Below the pieces are notes generated by a model that worked only from the letters and a program-made list of their open reading frames with translations, had not been told where the DNA came from and made no database searches. Position numbers and translations under genes: made by a program. DNA of 64,000 nt from Blepharisma stoltei (taxonomy: Eukaryota > Ciliophora > Heterotrichea > Heterotrichida > Blepharismidae), in assembly GCA_914767885.1 (NCBI GenBank), contig CAJZBQ010000053.1, positions 1,338,501 to 1,402,500 of the forward strand. Reading direction: 5' to 3'. Below are positions 33,401 through 46,400 of the stretch, one piece after another (position 1 is the stretch's first letter; each line of letters begins with the position of its first letter).

Positions 33401-35168
33401 CTGCCACACTCATCAACCCAATTGATATATTTTTGTTTTTCAATTTTATTCTGAGAAACTGAAATTTCTTCTGATTGATCCATTTTCCGTATCATTTGTT
33501 GGATTCCTTCATGGAAGCAGGATAGATCTAAATTCTGGAAAAATCGTTCTCTGGACTTTTCATGACTTATTGGCAAGGATTCAGACTTTTCACTTACAAT
33601 TGGCTTGTATTTCCTGTATTTTATAAGCCTTGCAATTGTGAAATGGTTTTCTTTTGTTTTCATCAAGTTAATAGTTTTACAAGCGTTTTTAGCACCTCTT
33701 ACTTCCCCCCCCCCCCCCCTCCGTGAGCGAACAAAACCATTAGAAAAAATCGCCATTTTTTTGACCAAAAACCCACCCTCCGTGAGTGAACAAAAATTTT
33801 TTTAATAGAAAAAATTTTAATGGAAAAAAATTTTGATATATAAGTGATAATTAGTATAATGAAATCTAGAGCTAATTCTGTTTAAATTTTAAACAAATTG
33901 CGTTTTAAAACATAAATTTTGCAAATTAAATTAATATTTGCTTCCCAATTTTTGCAAATTAGGATTTTTTTAAATTTCGAAAAAAATATTTTTTATAAAA
34001 TTTATATATAAATTTTTTTTAAAAAAAAAAATTAACCCCCCTCCGTGAGCGAACAAAATTTTTTTGTTCGCTCACGGAGGGGGGGGGGAGTTAGCAAATA
34101 TTCAACTAATTTGACATTATCTTGAAAAGATGAGTAGTGTAGAGGAGTTCTGCCTTTTTCATCTATAAGTCTCGGATCTGCTCCAACTTCTAATAGCATT
34201 ACCAAGGCTTTTTCAAACCCCATCGCAGCCGCATAATGAAGCGGAGTCCTATTATATTGATCTCTCACATTTGCTCTAAGCATTCTTTCATAATCATCAT
34301 TTGCAGAGTCTAAAGTTGCTTCAACAGCCCTTAAATTTTCACTTAAAACAGCATGCAAAGTCGACAAAACGAAGCTTTGATTATATTTCAACCCTTTTTT
34401 AACAATAGTTTTACTTGCCTTTATTCTTTTTTCAACTTTAATTTCGTATTGATCATTAAGATCACGAGAAATTTTTTTCTTTCTTCTTTCCTCTGCTCTT
34501 TCCAGAACATTTTCTATGCTAGCTCCTTCCCCCTTTAAATTTGAACAAAATATTGGTACTTTAACCCCTTTAAATACTATAATTAGTTTTTTCCTAATCT
34601 TATTGAAAAAGTGCGAATAGAATGTTATTTAAAAAGTTTTGGCATGAATCAATTTTATTTTTAATTCAATTTATATATTTTTACTATTAAAAAAAATAAA
34701 TTTCAGGGTTTTTTGTTCCAATTTAAAAAGGGGAATGAGTTCTCTATTAATTGTTTTAACGTCAGCTACAGTAAATGAGTGATTCATTTTTGGCTGAATT
34801 TGCTCCTTTATGATTCTTTCTTTAAGTTTTTGCTTGATCATGTTGAATCTAAGTTCTTTGAGCTTTAAAATCTTTTCCGAGTTTTTAAGTTCTTCGTTAG
34901 AATAGTCGAAAAATCTTCTAGGTTTGAATTTATCTTTTTTTAATGTTTCAGATTTTTTGAGATTGTCGCTAATATTGATCGGAGGTAAAGTTAGAGTTTC
35001 TCCTAAGTTTGGTGATTTTTCTTCTATTGCTGAAACATTTAAATCTGGTACAAAATTAGGTCTGATGTGCATTGTATTATTTAACTGATGTAAGGTAATG
35101 TTATCAAGATCACCGAAATAGTCTAAATCGTTTTCTTCCATTTTAAACATTTTATTAAAGATATCCAA
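30429..35168 (-). CDS. Large ankyrin-repeat and EF-hand protein
   Basis: Four inserts, one 15-nt and one 16-nt intron are removed to give 974 codons. The N-terminus is about 190 residues, basic and coiled (EERRKKKISRDL). Then come several ankyrin-repeat blocks: RTPLHYAAAMGFEKALVMLLEVGADP, RSALHFAVMNNKYQIVRFLLEGGANP, NALHFAVAAGYLKTLKLLLEG, NALHIACIFAPINIVQYLL, LSALHVAVENRQLMAIRTLIQMGAN. The C-terminus has two EF-hands with good calcium loops (DADQDTSLTFQEFE, DINQNGLIEYSEIL). A calcium-responsive adaptor is inferred. It follows the DEAD-box gene by only 42 bp. Confidence 0.85.
30500..30935. mobile_element. Family B MITE/IES, TSD TGA
   Basis: It lies between TGA 30497-30499 and TGA 30933-30935. 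A long palindrome at the left (CTTTAAATTGAAACAAAATT and complement) is matched by two right-end-like copies (30866 and 30907), suggesting a tandem or nested event. Removal gives a sensible C-terminus (QYLSQIPTEV) for the EF-hand protein. Confidence 0.88.
32153..32916 (-). other. 15-nt intron split by a long-TIR IES
   Basis: On the minus strand GTAAAGCAA (32908-32916), one TNA, and GAG (32153-32155) make a 15-nt GT...AG intron once 32159-32907 is removed. Splicing joins ATG TG to A TTT CAT and connects two ankyrin regions in frame. Confidence 0.7.
32159..32907. mobile_element. 749-bp IES with long inverted repeats
   Basis: Ends TCTTCCTCAATGCC and (reverse) CTCTCCCTCAATGTC begin inverted repeats that extend at least 130 bp inward (for example GATTTATAGCATGT, TATTTAATACTTTATTTTA on both arms). 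The flanking TNA copies are TGA and TAA, so the duplication is imperfect. Non-coding, AT-rich. Confidence 0.75.
33178..33193 (-). other. 16-nt intron in ankyrin gene
   Basis: GTAAGGGTAGATTTAG (minus strand) contains an in-frame stop. Removal joins GAA AT to A CTC GAC and links the ankyrin blocks. Confidence 0.82.
33702..34093 (+). mobile_element. Family A MITE/IES, TSD TTA
   Basis: It lies between TTA 33699-33701 and TTA 34091-34093. Almost identical to 7386-7783, including the double left repeat, the core and the right hairpin. Excision joins GAA TAT TTG CTA AGA GGT in the ankyrin gene. Confidence 0.93.
34526..34735. mobile_element. Family B MITE/IES, decayed target site
   Basis: The ends CTTCCCCCTTTAAATTTGAAC and TTTGTTCCAATTTAAAAAGGGGAA are inverted repeats. 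The flanks (TCC and TGA) no longer match. A 210-bp excision restores the frame (GAA CTC AGA GCT or an equivalent), so the exact cut is ambiguous by one base. Confidence 0.78.
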
Positions 35169-35209
35169 TTTTCTGAGATTATTATAAAATTTGAGTGAAA
35201 TAATTTTAC

Positions 35210-37430
35210 TTATTTTTTATTGTTTGAGCTGGATGGCGAACTCTTTTTTCTTTTGAACGTAGAAACATTCAAAATTCTTGGATTTTTATTTAATTCAATT
35301 TGAGGTGCCTTTACGCTTTGGCTAGATTTAATTGCTGGTGCTGAGCTTGACCTCTTAATCTGTGACAGGCTTTCTGATTTTTTGATATTATGATTTGATT
35401 TTGGTGCTGGTTTTTCAGTCAATTTTGTTTTATCATGCATTGATTTCGGTCTTTCTTCACGCTTTGCTTGACTTTGCATTGGTTTTTTATTTTCATCTGT
35501 ATGCTTTTTATTCTGAGTTGCTCTTGGAGCTGATTTAGGCCTTTCAGCAGATTTTATTTTGTCTTGAGTTGCATTTTGTGCTGATTTTGATCTTCCATGT
35601 GCAGACTTTTTATTTTTACTTGCATCATTCTCATTTTTATTGCGTCCCTCATGTTTTTTGCCTTTGTGTTTTAATTTTTCAACTTGGAGTTTATGCAAAA
35701 CGTTGGCTTCATTTCCTCGCATACGTTTCTTTTTTTGAGGTTTTATCGATTCTCTAATTTCATTTATGCTGCTTCTAAAAGCTGAAGTTTCCCATTTATA
35801 CATTTTTTGTCCTTGCTTATCCTTTTCAGTAGGTCTATATTCATGCTTCCCTTTAGAATTTGGGTTTTCTTTTGTTTTAGTTTTTTTCTCATCCTCTGCA
35901 TATTTTTGCAATTTGGCTGGGATTTCGAGTTTACTCTCTTTAAATATGTTAATCATAAATTCAGCACGAACTTTATCTTCAGGCGTAAAAAAAGAAATAG
36001 CAGACCCTTGCAGCCCAGCTCTTGCCGTCCTTCCAACTCTGTGGACATAGTCTCTAGCACTTTCTGGCATATCGAAATTTATAACTGTCTTTATATCTTT
36101 TACATCAAGCCCTCTAGCAGCTAGATCTGTTGCTATTAAAATTCTGCTAAAGCCTAATGCGAACTGCTGTAGAGCAGTTGTCCTTTCTGACTGTGTTTTA
36201 TCGCTATGAATTGAAGAAACCTTGTAGCCTTCAAAAGACAAATGTGCAGCCAACCTATCACAAGCTTTTTTTGTTTCAACAAATATTAGGACCCTTGATT
36301 TAATAGGATTTAGCTTCAGAATTTCTAAAAGCTTTTTGAGCTTTTCGCCTTCTTCAATCATCTCAATTTTGTGAGAAATATCAGAATTAATGGTTAACTC
36401 CCCTGATCCAATTCTAACTTCCTCTGGGTCTTTCATGAACTCCTTTGATATTTTTTGGATAGAGTCTGGGAAAGTTGCAGAAAACATCAAAGTCTGCCGA
36501 TTACTTCCGATTTCTTGGACAATTTTTTTAATAGAGTTTTCAAATCCCATATCAAGCATTTTGTCGACTTCATCAATAACAAAATAGCTTACTTTGCTAA
36601 GTTTAGCAGCTCCTTCTATGATGTAGTCTATAAGCCTCCCTGGAGTTGCAATAAGCATAGGCTTCCCTTTGAATAAATTTGATCTCTGATCTTCTTTGTC
36701 AACTCCTCCAAACACGCATGAGCTTTTAATGTCAAGAGGATGCCCATAGTGATTAAATTCCTTACTTCCCTGTCCGTGAGCTAACAAACTCTTGGAAAAT
36801 TCCCTATTTTTTGCCCAAAAACCCACCCTTCTTGAGAGATAAAAAATAATTTTTTTTCAAAAAATTTTGATATGTAAGCGATAATTATTACAATGAAATC
36901 TCTGTTTAATTTAAAGCAGCTTGCATTTTAAAACATAATTTGCAAATTAAATTAATATTTGCTCTCCGATTTTTTGCGAATTGGGATTATTGTAAATTTT
37001 GAAAAAAGATTACTATAAAATTTATAAAAAAAATTTAACCCCCTCTGGAAGCAAACAGATTTTTTTTAACCACGGACGGAGAGTTAGAAGTTTGCAAAGC
37101 AAGCTCTCTTGTGGGAGAAATCACAAGCGCTATTGGACCATCACCTCTCTATATAGATTTTACTTCTATTTTTTCCCTGCTATTTATGTGTACTATTGCA
37201 GGTGCAACAAATGCAAGAGTCTTTCCTGATCCTGTTTTCGCGATGCCAATCAAGTCTTTCCCTTTCAAAATCGGTCCCCAGCATTTATCTTGAATCTCTG
37301 TTGGCTTTGTAAACCCTGCCTCTGAGAAGCTTTTAAGAATTTCTGACGGAAAGTTGAATTTTTCAAATGCTCCAACAGCAGTTGTTGGCTTGGAAAATCT
37401 TGCAAAAAGACGATGGGCTCTAAAAAGCAT
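35210..37430 (-). CDS. DEAD-box RNA helicase
   Basis: A 627-residue protein after removal of a MITE and a 15-nt intron. Motifs in order: Q motif [22 protein letters not shown], Ia PTRELA, Ib TPGRL, II DEVD (third and fourth residues differ from DEAD), [42 protein letters not shown]. The C-terminal 200 residues are Lys/Ser-rich and disordered (many KSA/RPKS repeats). The N-terminus [15 protein letters not shown] is basic and could be a mitochondrial presequence. It works as an ATP-dependent RNA-unwinding enzyme; its target is unknown. Confidence 0.92.
36765..37086 (+). mobile_element. Family A MITE/IES, TSD TTA, diverged
   Basis: It lies between TTA 36762-36764 and TTA 37084-37086. The left end CTTCCCTGTCCGTGAGC and right end ACGGACGGAGAG are mutated forms of the family ends; the core is recognisable. 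Removal joins ACT TCT AAG GAA TTT between motifs Ia and Ib of the helicase. Confidence 0.88.
37149..37163 (-). other. 15-nt intron in DEAD-box gene
   Basis: GTAAAATCTATATAG on the minus strand. Removal joins KIE to [16 protein letters not shown]. Confidence 0.9.
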
Positions 37431-37479
37431 TGTAAAAATCCATATTTTAAAGATGTGATAAAAATAAACAATTTATAGT

Positions 37480-40400
37480 TTAAGCGCTCTGATCTTCATT
37501 GGCTTTCAGCAAATACGTTTTGATAACTCGATTCACTGAGGGTATATCTACTTCTTGATGAAATCTGAACTTAAATGCCCCAGGCTTGTAATTATCAATC
37601 ACCATCATGCTATCTTCACTTATGCAGATAGCCCCAGGAACTCCATTGCTCTCCATCTTATTCGCTATCAGGACATCAGATCCAAAAATATCATACCTTA
37701 TAATATTAGCTCCTGCAATCCCTCCAATTATACTGCCTGTATGGATCCCAACCCTCATTTTTAAATTCAAAATTAAGCCATCATTTACAATATCAATTGT
37801 CTGGAGAAGCGCTTGTGCAAAATTTATTATGTTAAGGCACTCTTGTGAAGGATTTCTTTCATAATCAGTGCCATTGAGCCCCATTGCAACATAGCAATCG
37901 CCAATTGTGTGGACTTTATATACATTGAACTCAACACATAATTTGTCAAATCTCGTGAAAAATTCAGAAAGCATGCCAACCACCTCTTTTGCTTCTTTAT
38001 TGGAAGATCATAATGTAAATCCTGCTATATCTGCATATAGCATTGTAACGTTGGAAAAGGTATCAGCGATTGCTATTTCTTCTCTTAAATTGCGAAATAC
38101 ATGTGGAGGCATCATTTGAGTTAATAAAGCTTCTATTTTCTCAATTTCTCTATTTGAGGCATTTTCGATAGCAAGAAATCTTCTGAGGTTTTTTTCTCTA
38201 TAGAATGTGACGAACTGTACAATTGTAGTATAGCCCAGAACCATTATTGCTTCCTGGACTGCAAACATATGGTTTGAGAAAAACAATGAAATAATCCAAA
38301 AAATAGCTAATGATAAAGATACCACAAATAAATTTTTGAAAAATAACCCTGTGCATTGGAGAAGAATGAAATACATAAGAAATATGCTTGTAATCGCTGA
38401 AAACTCTTCAGATGTTTCAGTTTGCCAGAATTCGATAATAATTTTAGCAATTATTGACAGTGCATAAAATATTTCAAGAGTAATAGAAAAGAGCTTTTTT
38501 GTGTGCATTCGTTTTATGACGGTAACAGTCACTGCATAAATGATAGTTTCAATACTGAAAAAGCAAAGGTCGGCTATTTTATACGATTTTGGTTCTTCGT
38601 TAATTGCATCTGCTAAATTTGTCAACACCAAAATAAAACAGCTTACAAGCCCAACATAGTTGCCAAAAATTAGAGCTGAAGAATAGTTTCTCACTCCCCC
38701 CTCCATGAGTAACAAAAAATTTTGTTCGCTCACGGAGGAGGTTAATTTTTATTTTTAAAAAATTTATATATAAATTTTATAGAAAATACATTTTTCGAAA
38801 TTTAAAAAAATCCTAATTCGCAAAAAATTGGAAAGCAAATATTAATTTAATTTATAAATTTATTTTTTAAAACACAATTTGTTTAAAATTAAAAGAATTA
38901 GCTTGAGATTTCATTATAATAATTATCACTTATATATCAAAATTTTTTTCTATTAAAAAATTTTTGTTCGCTCACGAAGGGGTGGTTTTTTTAGGGATTT
39001 TTTCTAATGGATTTGTTCACTCACGGAGGAGGCGAATCAGCATTTGATGCCTGACTATTCTATCTTCATGAGTTTCATTTATATTAAACGGACAAAAATC
39101 TTCTAACGATGACCCCCCTCAATCTTCATGTCTATTGCAACAAAAATGCAATTTTTTAATATAAATTTTATATAAAAAAAAAAAAATTTTCATGTCTCTT
39201 GCAACAAATTATATACATTAAAATGGCGACACGTGTCAACCTGCCCTCTTGGCGCAGCAGTCCAGACCTTATGGCTACAGCGAGCTGGGACGGACTCCGA
39301 GCCGAGAATCAGATGCAGGCTCAAGAAGTGTGTATCCGGTAGGTTTTGGCTGCTTTCCTGTGGTTGGAAATGGAGGTGCTCAACAACGTCCTTGGATCCG
39401 AGGACCCATTGGTATTCCTCTAACACCCCCCCCCCCCTCCGCGAGTGAACAAAACCATTAGAAAAATCCCTATTTTTTGCCCAAAAACCACCCTCCGTGA
39501 GTGAACAAAATTTTTTTAATAGAAAAATTTTTTATGGAAAAAAATTTTGATATATAAATAATAATTATTATAATGAAATCTAGAGCTAATTCTGTTTAAT
39601 TTTAAACAAATTGCTTTTTAAAACATAAATTTTATAAATTAAATTAATATTTGCTTTCCAATTTTGCGAATTAGGATTTTTTAAATTTCGAAAAAAAATA
39701 TTGTTTATAAGATTTATATATAAATTTGTTTTTAAAAAAAAATTAACCCCCCTCCGTGAGTGAACAAAATTTTTTTGTTCACTCACGGAGGGGGGGAGTA
39801 ACGAGAAACTGGGAGTTTCAGCCCAGGTCACAGGGGAACAGTCTTTTTCCTTTAGCTGTCGAAGAAAGGCACTTTGATACCCAATAGACTCAAAGAGCTG
39901 ATCCTTGGAATAAGCTACTCCAATCGCCCGTAGCAGGGCCGCAGAAATCCATAAGCCGCCCACTCAAGACTGAACTCCCAAGGCAAGGAGGAGACAGAAG
40001 GTACCGAAAGGGCACTCGCAAGAGGGATAGATCCTCTGGGCTGGAGTCGAAAAGCGGTAGAACCTTCCGTACTGGAGGTCTTTAATGACTGCGTCATCAA
40101 TATGGCTAGCGCCTGTCTGTAATAATCTTAATCCTAATCCCTCTTGCAACAAATTTTCGATGCGCATCTTAAATTTTTCCGTACTTTTTTAGCTAGATAA
40201 AGTTTAATAAAATGGCGAGCGATGGCAATAGCCGTCCAAATCTCGATAAAAGGTCATTGACATATCTACAGTAGCGCTGGTTTATGTTTTTTTTTTAGAA
40301 ACTCACCTAGAGAAAAATGGATTAATTTTTTTTATAAAAATGTTGTGTTGCAGTAGGCATGAAGATTTTTTCAAAAAATTTTTGTTGCAGTAGACATGAA

Positions 40401-43400
40401 GATTGAGGGGGGGGTCATCGTTATATTAAAATCTTCTTTAGGGATTTTTATGTTTGACGTTGATAAATCAGACGATTTGCGGTCAGACAAGATAGTTGAA
40501 TGGTTGCTAAAAGGAATTGAATCAAGCCTTATGCTGCTTTGCAAGCTAGCCCTCATTATTGGACTATTATTTCCTCATTGGACTTGGACTGTTGGCAATA
40601 GAGGCACCATATCTTTAAAGTCATCTTCAGGCGACTGGTTTAGACTTACCAAGACTGTATTCATTTGTCCTTTTCCTTTTACACTAATCGATTTTTTGAT
40701 AAATGAAAGTCCTGTATAATCTCCTAGATGGCTATAAGTATTTTCTGAAATTTGAATTTTTGAAGAGTCAGTAAGGGTAGAAGCCATCCTACTTGCAGTA
40801 TTTACAGTATCACCAACCAGTGAAAATTGCGGTTTATGATATCCTACAACTCCTGCAGTTACTGGTCCTGTGTGAATCCCAATTTTTACTTTCAAAGGCT
40901 CTCCTTTACTTAAAAAAATTTTCTCAACTGTGCTCAATATTTTTAAGCCCATCTCAACACATCTTCTTGAATGAGGAATTGATCTGAAATAAGGTGATAA
41001 TTCTATTTCACTGTCTTTAAGGGTTCCTTCACACGACGACTATTTCATAACGACTATTTTTTTTTTGGCCTATTTTTTTTTGGCCTATTTTTTTTCACCT
41101 ATTGTTTTTTTGGCCTATTTTTTTTTGGCCTATTTTTTTTTTGGCCTATTTTTTTTTGGCCTATTTTTTTGTGGCCTATTTTTTTGGGCCTATTTTTTTT
41201 GGCCTATTTTTTTGTGGCCTATTTTTTTGGCCTATTTTTTTTTGGCCTATTTTTTTTGGCCTATTTTTTTTGGCCTTTTTTTTGTTGCCTAGCCTCATTA
41301 ATGAAGCTACTGAGAAGACTAAAACCTTATTGAGAAACAGAGACTTTTCCTTACGCGATTAATATTGAGGAAATTAAGTGAAAAACTCCTAATTAAATCT
41401 AAAATTCTCGAAATTTTAAAAGCAATGAATTAGTATTAATTGAGTAAGAAATCTGCTAAGGGTGCATTTTTTGTTGGTTAAATCGTTTAAAAACACATTA
41501 AAAATTATATTAAAACAATTAGTATGGAATTATGCCCAAATATTAGTAAAAAATAGCTAAAAAATTGTCAAAAAAATAGGCCAAAAAAAAAATAGTCGTT
41601 ATGAAATAGTCGTCGTGTGAAGATACGGTCTTTAAGACCTGCACATGCCATATATACATTCCCAACAGTTTCTATTTTAGTGACTCCTGTGTTGTCACAA
41701 ATATTATCAAATTTCCTATAAATTTCATCTAAAAACTGAGTAATCTCGCTGCTGGGGTAATTTGAGATAATGTCCTCAAAATCATCTATATCACAGAAAA
41801 GGATAGAAACAACCCCCTGATCTTCTGCGATATATCTTATTCCATCTTTTACTCTTTTCCTCACAAACGCAGGCAACACAAAATTCAGCACCTGCTCTGA
41901 TTTTTCCATCTCACTATCTACTTTCTTCAAGAAAGTTCATCTTATTCGTTTTGTTTTAGAAGCAATATATACTCTTGCTGAAGAAATTGAAGAAACAGCT
42001 ATATAAAGAGTTATCACTTCTATTACATAAACTGGGTCAATTTGTGAATGCATAATAATACATCCACCATATAGGAAAATTGTAATAAATGTTACGAAGT
42101 TCATTTCAATTCATATGCCGCTGACTCCTAAAAGGAAAAGAGGGGACCAATATAAATAAAGCTGCGTTGCTATAATTTTATACTGAAAAATATTGATACA
42201 ATAAATGATCATGTTAAAACTCACTGCTAAGATCACCATCTCTTTATGATATATTTGAAATAAAGATGTCAGTGAGAGTACTAATAGTACGAAATAAATA
42301 AAGAAAGTGACAATAATGAAGATGCCAAAGGATTCAGGAGTGTCTGAATTGCTTATTTCATAAATTTCAAGTCCTAAAAATGATAAATAAGAACACCATA
42401 AAAATATTCGAAAATTATTGGAATTGTGGTTTGAATAAATTTGAAAATCGCTCTCAACCATTTTTGATCTGAATTTCAAGGTCCATGGATTTATTGCATA
42501 GGAATCGTGGTTGTGCTTGAATGAGGTCGATTTTTTGTAGACAGACTCCATTTTATCTTTAAATTCTTCTAATCTTGAAGACACTTTTAGAGAGAAGATG
42601 TTTTTGCCTTTGACTTTTATCAAATCTACAAGTCTTGGATGGAAAAGTATTAAATAGAATTTGAAGAAAAAACTAATTGTCAAGCACATTAAAGGAAAAA
42701 TAATGAAATAAATTCACAGGAGCGGACTTTCATATAAAACATCTAAAATTCCAAACTCTTCTTCTTTGTAATCATTAGATTTTACATTCAAAAATATTAT
42801 TAAGCTTATGATAGAGACTAGATATGAGCATATTGTTCACATATTGAAAGCATTGACTTCAACTATAATATAGGCCATTGAAGCCCCATATAGTGTAAGA
42901 AATATTATTATTTCCATTGTGTAAATATCTAGAGTAAACCCTTTATCATTTATCAGATTTTGTATAAGATAAATTGGCCAGTATACCTTCAGAATAGGCT
43001 CGACCTGAAACTTCCTCTCCCCTCGCCTCCAACCTCTGAAGGTTTCAGTTTAAACGAAATTGTAATTCAAAATGACAAGTCCCTCACTAAGAATTTGACA
43101 AGTCAAATTCAATTTGTAGCTGAAAACCGTCAGGGATAGGGGAGGGGGGTTCTCGGGTCGATCTAAAACCGTGTTCACGGTATATATAATTACTGCATAT
43201 AAAGCGGCTGCAACAATTAGCATTATAAACTTTTTGGTCCCAAGTAAAACATAGTGATTGCATGTAGTGTAGACTTGAGGGAATTTATAAATTTGGCGAC
43301 TGCTCAAATCTTCATCAAAAAGCTCACTTCCGACAATAGGAATTAATATCAAGAAAAATAGATAAAAATCGAGCAAGTCTTGGTCAAGCATTGAGTCGCA

Positions 43401-46400
43401 ATTGGAATATGAAGAATTGCAGTAAAATAGCATAATAAAAGTTATCAAATAATTCACAAAAAATGACAGCATAATAACTTTTGATAATATAATAAACTTG
43501 GTATGGCCATGATACAAAAGTAGCTCTTTTAGCTGAGAAAATCTTTGTATTGCAGCATGCCCAACATGCTCAGTGCTTGATCTTACAATTCCAACACCTA
43601 GATGGGCAGTTTTTATCATTTCGATGTCGCTTGATTCATCTCCAATCGCAAGCGTTGTTGGGTCATAAGAAAACCCAGTTCTTAAAAATCTTACAATTGT
43701 TGCTTTATCGCTAGGAAGTAAAGAATGAAAACATACACTTTCTGCTGAACACAGTAATGCGGCTAAATATTTTCTATTTTCTTCAGACTTTAAGCCATAT
43801 TCAACAACACTCCTATCGATTGATAGCACAAAGCTAACACCACTTGGATCAACTGAGTCAGCAAGAGGAGATCTTAGCCTACCTCCTTTAGAGATATTTG
43901 ATATTAAAAATGGATTTACTGATCTTCTGCGCACCTTACTTTTGCGTCGAACTCTATAAGGTGTACTAGATACATAACGGCTTGAAGAATATGCTGGGTG
44001 TTGAATGCTATTTTGATAAAGCATTTCAAAATTTGACATAACTCGATGAGGATTATTATCAAATGATGATTCATCCTTTAATAGTGTCGAAACACCCGTA
44101 TTAGTATTTGAGGTAAGGTGAAAAAGATTGATTTTTATCTGATCGATTAATTCCACAGTACAGTCTCAGAGAGAAATTACAGGGGTTATTTTTGAAATAT
44201 TTGCACTTGATTTGAGCAAGCCTGATGTAACTCCAACACTTAAGGTATTTTCTTCATTATCTCCACTTAGAATCCAGATTTTTATTCCCGCTTTTGTCAA
44301 AGTCTCAATAGTTTCTTTTGTTTCATCTAAGACTGTTTCTTCAAGGCCGACTGCTCCCAAGAATTTCGCTTCTTTTTCAAGCTTTGTGAATAAATCTTCA
44401 ATTTTTTTATCACAGATTGCAGGAAGAAGCTTAAAGTTATGATAATCAATTTCAAACTCCTCTGTTTCCTTTTTACTTAATTTCCTAAGCCCGAAGACAA
44501 TAATTTTTTTATCTGCCATTTCAGAATGAGTTAATAAATCATCAATATATGCTACATCTTCAGAAGTTTCATAAAATAGCTTCATCATCGCTTCATTAGA
44601 TCCACTTATATATAAAATTGATGTTTCAGTTTTCGGGTTGCTAATGATAATTCGCGATTTTTTTACACTGTGAGATTTTCTTTGATGACCAATTATTTTT
44701 AATTTGAGTTCTTCATCTAATATGGTAATATCACAATCAAAGGTTGATTTTTTTTTAAGCTTTATTCCCAAATCTTTACTTGCCTCAATCATAGCTTTTT
44801 CCTCATTTGAAATTGGGCTCGAAGTTTTGTCGGATCTCATAAATGTGCTATTGCATACAGCCATACATATGAGGAAATGATAAAAAACTGAATCTGATTC
44901 AGAATTCATAAAATCTGTCTTTAAATCAGCAAACGACTTGAAGTTTTTAGAATTAGTCCTAAGTAGCTCAGGAATAATAAGTGGAACCCTTGTATCTGAT
45001 TTATCATGATGATAATAGCTTTCACAAGGAGATTGACAAAAATCAGAGCTATCTCTTATATAAATATCACCAGCTACTATGCATGTTTGCAATTTAATAT
45101 CACCATTGGTTAAAGTCCCAGTCTTGTCTGCTAAAATATATTCAACTTGTCCTGCATCTTGCAAAGAGGATAGAGAATTGATGTGAATGTCATGAAACTT
45201 TCTGAGGCTAAACGAAAAAATTAGCTTTACAGTTCTGAATGTAATAAATAAAGATATAGGGATAAGATAGCTGTATAAAATTATAATGCTTGCAATAAAA
45301 TGTGCGGTATCTTCATCTTTTCAATAATTACTGTTGAAGATGTTATAAATGACAGTTATTAATATCAAAATTGCTGCAAAACACATCATCACAAAAACTA
45401 TTTTATTCATCCTTTTGTTGAAGGCTGAAAACTGTTCTCTAAATTTCAGTTTATTACCAGTGTTTTCGTATGTGTATATTACAACTCCTAAAATTCACTC
45501 TGAATCTATTAGCTTAGCTCCTTGTGGGATATAGTTCGACGCAGAAAGCGCGCTGGATTTTGGGTTAGATTCAAGTCTTATTGATCCCTTAAATTCTCCA
45601 GAAGTCTTATTGACTGGGATTTTTATGATTGCTTTTATGCGGCTAATTAAAGCTATGACTTCAAATTCGTTTGCCTCCACTGCAAACTCCATTGTTTCTT
45701 TGATAGGTTTTTTTGATTCAAAGCTTGATTCACCAATAACTCCTAGCATATCCACGTAAATTTCAGATTCTCCGCTTTTTACACATAACAATAAAATATG
45801 CCAATTTGATTAACTACTTTAAAAGAATTTTAATTCCCAATAATACAATATTCAAAGGAATTAATTATATAGTGAAATATGATGAATGGTCGATGTTTAG
45901 ATTTTATAAAGCAAGAGGATTTTAACATTTTAATTATTGGCTCCATAATCATTAAGTATATCTGCTGGACACGCTTCTTTTTCTCTAATTTGAATAACAT
46001 CCCCAATCTTGATGTCTTTGCTCTTTTTCGAGACAAAATTAAATCCATCACAAACTAGATATTCTTTATTGTTTATGTAGTTGTCATGAATATGATTTGG
46101 TATGTCATGATAAGCATCTGAAATTAAAGTGATGAAAAGCAAAACCATAAAGGGAATAATAACAGCTGAATTGTATATGTTTGTAGTTGATAAGTGTAGC
46201 TGCAAAATAGATATAAAAAGAAATCAAAAATATCATAAATCAGAAAATTGAATAAAGATATTTTTTGGAATAAGGTTCCATAATGTGTACTTGGCTGATT
46301 TAACTTCATTGCTGATTGACTTAAAAACATTTTCGCTGTGACTTAATAGGTAAATTACTCGCCAATTGTCAGGTTTTAGTTTGTCTTTTGGTTGCTGAAA

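Larger units (their letters stand above)
39106..40423. mobile_element. 1318-bp TA-bounded IES carrying nested elements
   Basis: Ends ACGATGACCCCCCTCAATC are inverted repeats of about 40 bp, with TA at 39104-39105 and 40422-40423. It contains a complete SINE-like element, which itself contains a family A MITE. Removing all of it joins AAT ATA GAA GAT in the linker between the two cyclase domains. Confidence 0.9.

Noticed and set aside
39586-40167. Minus-strand open frames of 61-125 residues
   Set aside because: They span MITE and SINE-like sequence nested in an IES and have no protein-like composition.
41065-41362. Long open frames of Phe/Gly/Leu repeats
   Set aside because: They are produced by the T-tract/GGCCTA tandem array inside an eliminated element; there is no start context or homology.
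44212-44442. Plus-strand frame antisense to the ATPase
   Set aside because: Shadow of the conserved ATPase nucleotide-binding domain on the other strand.
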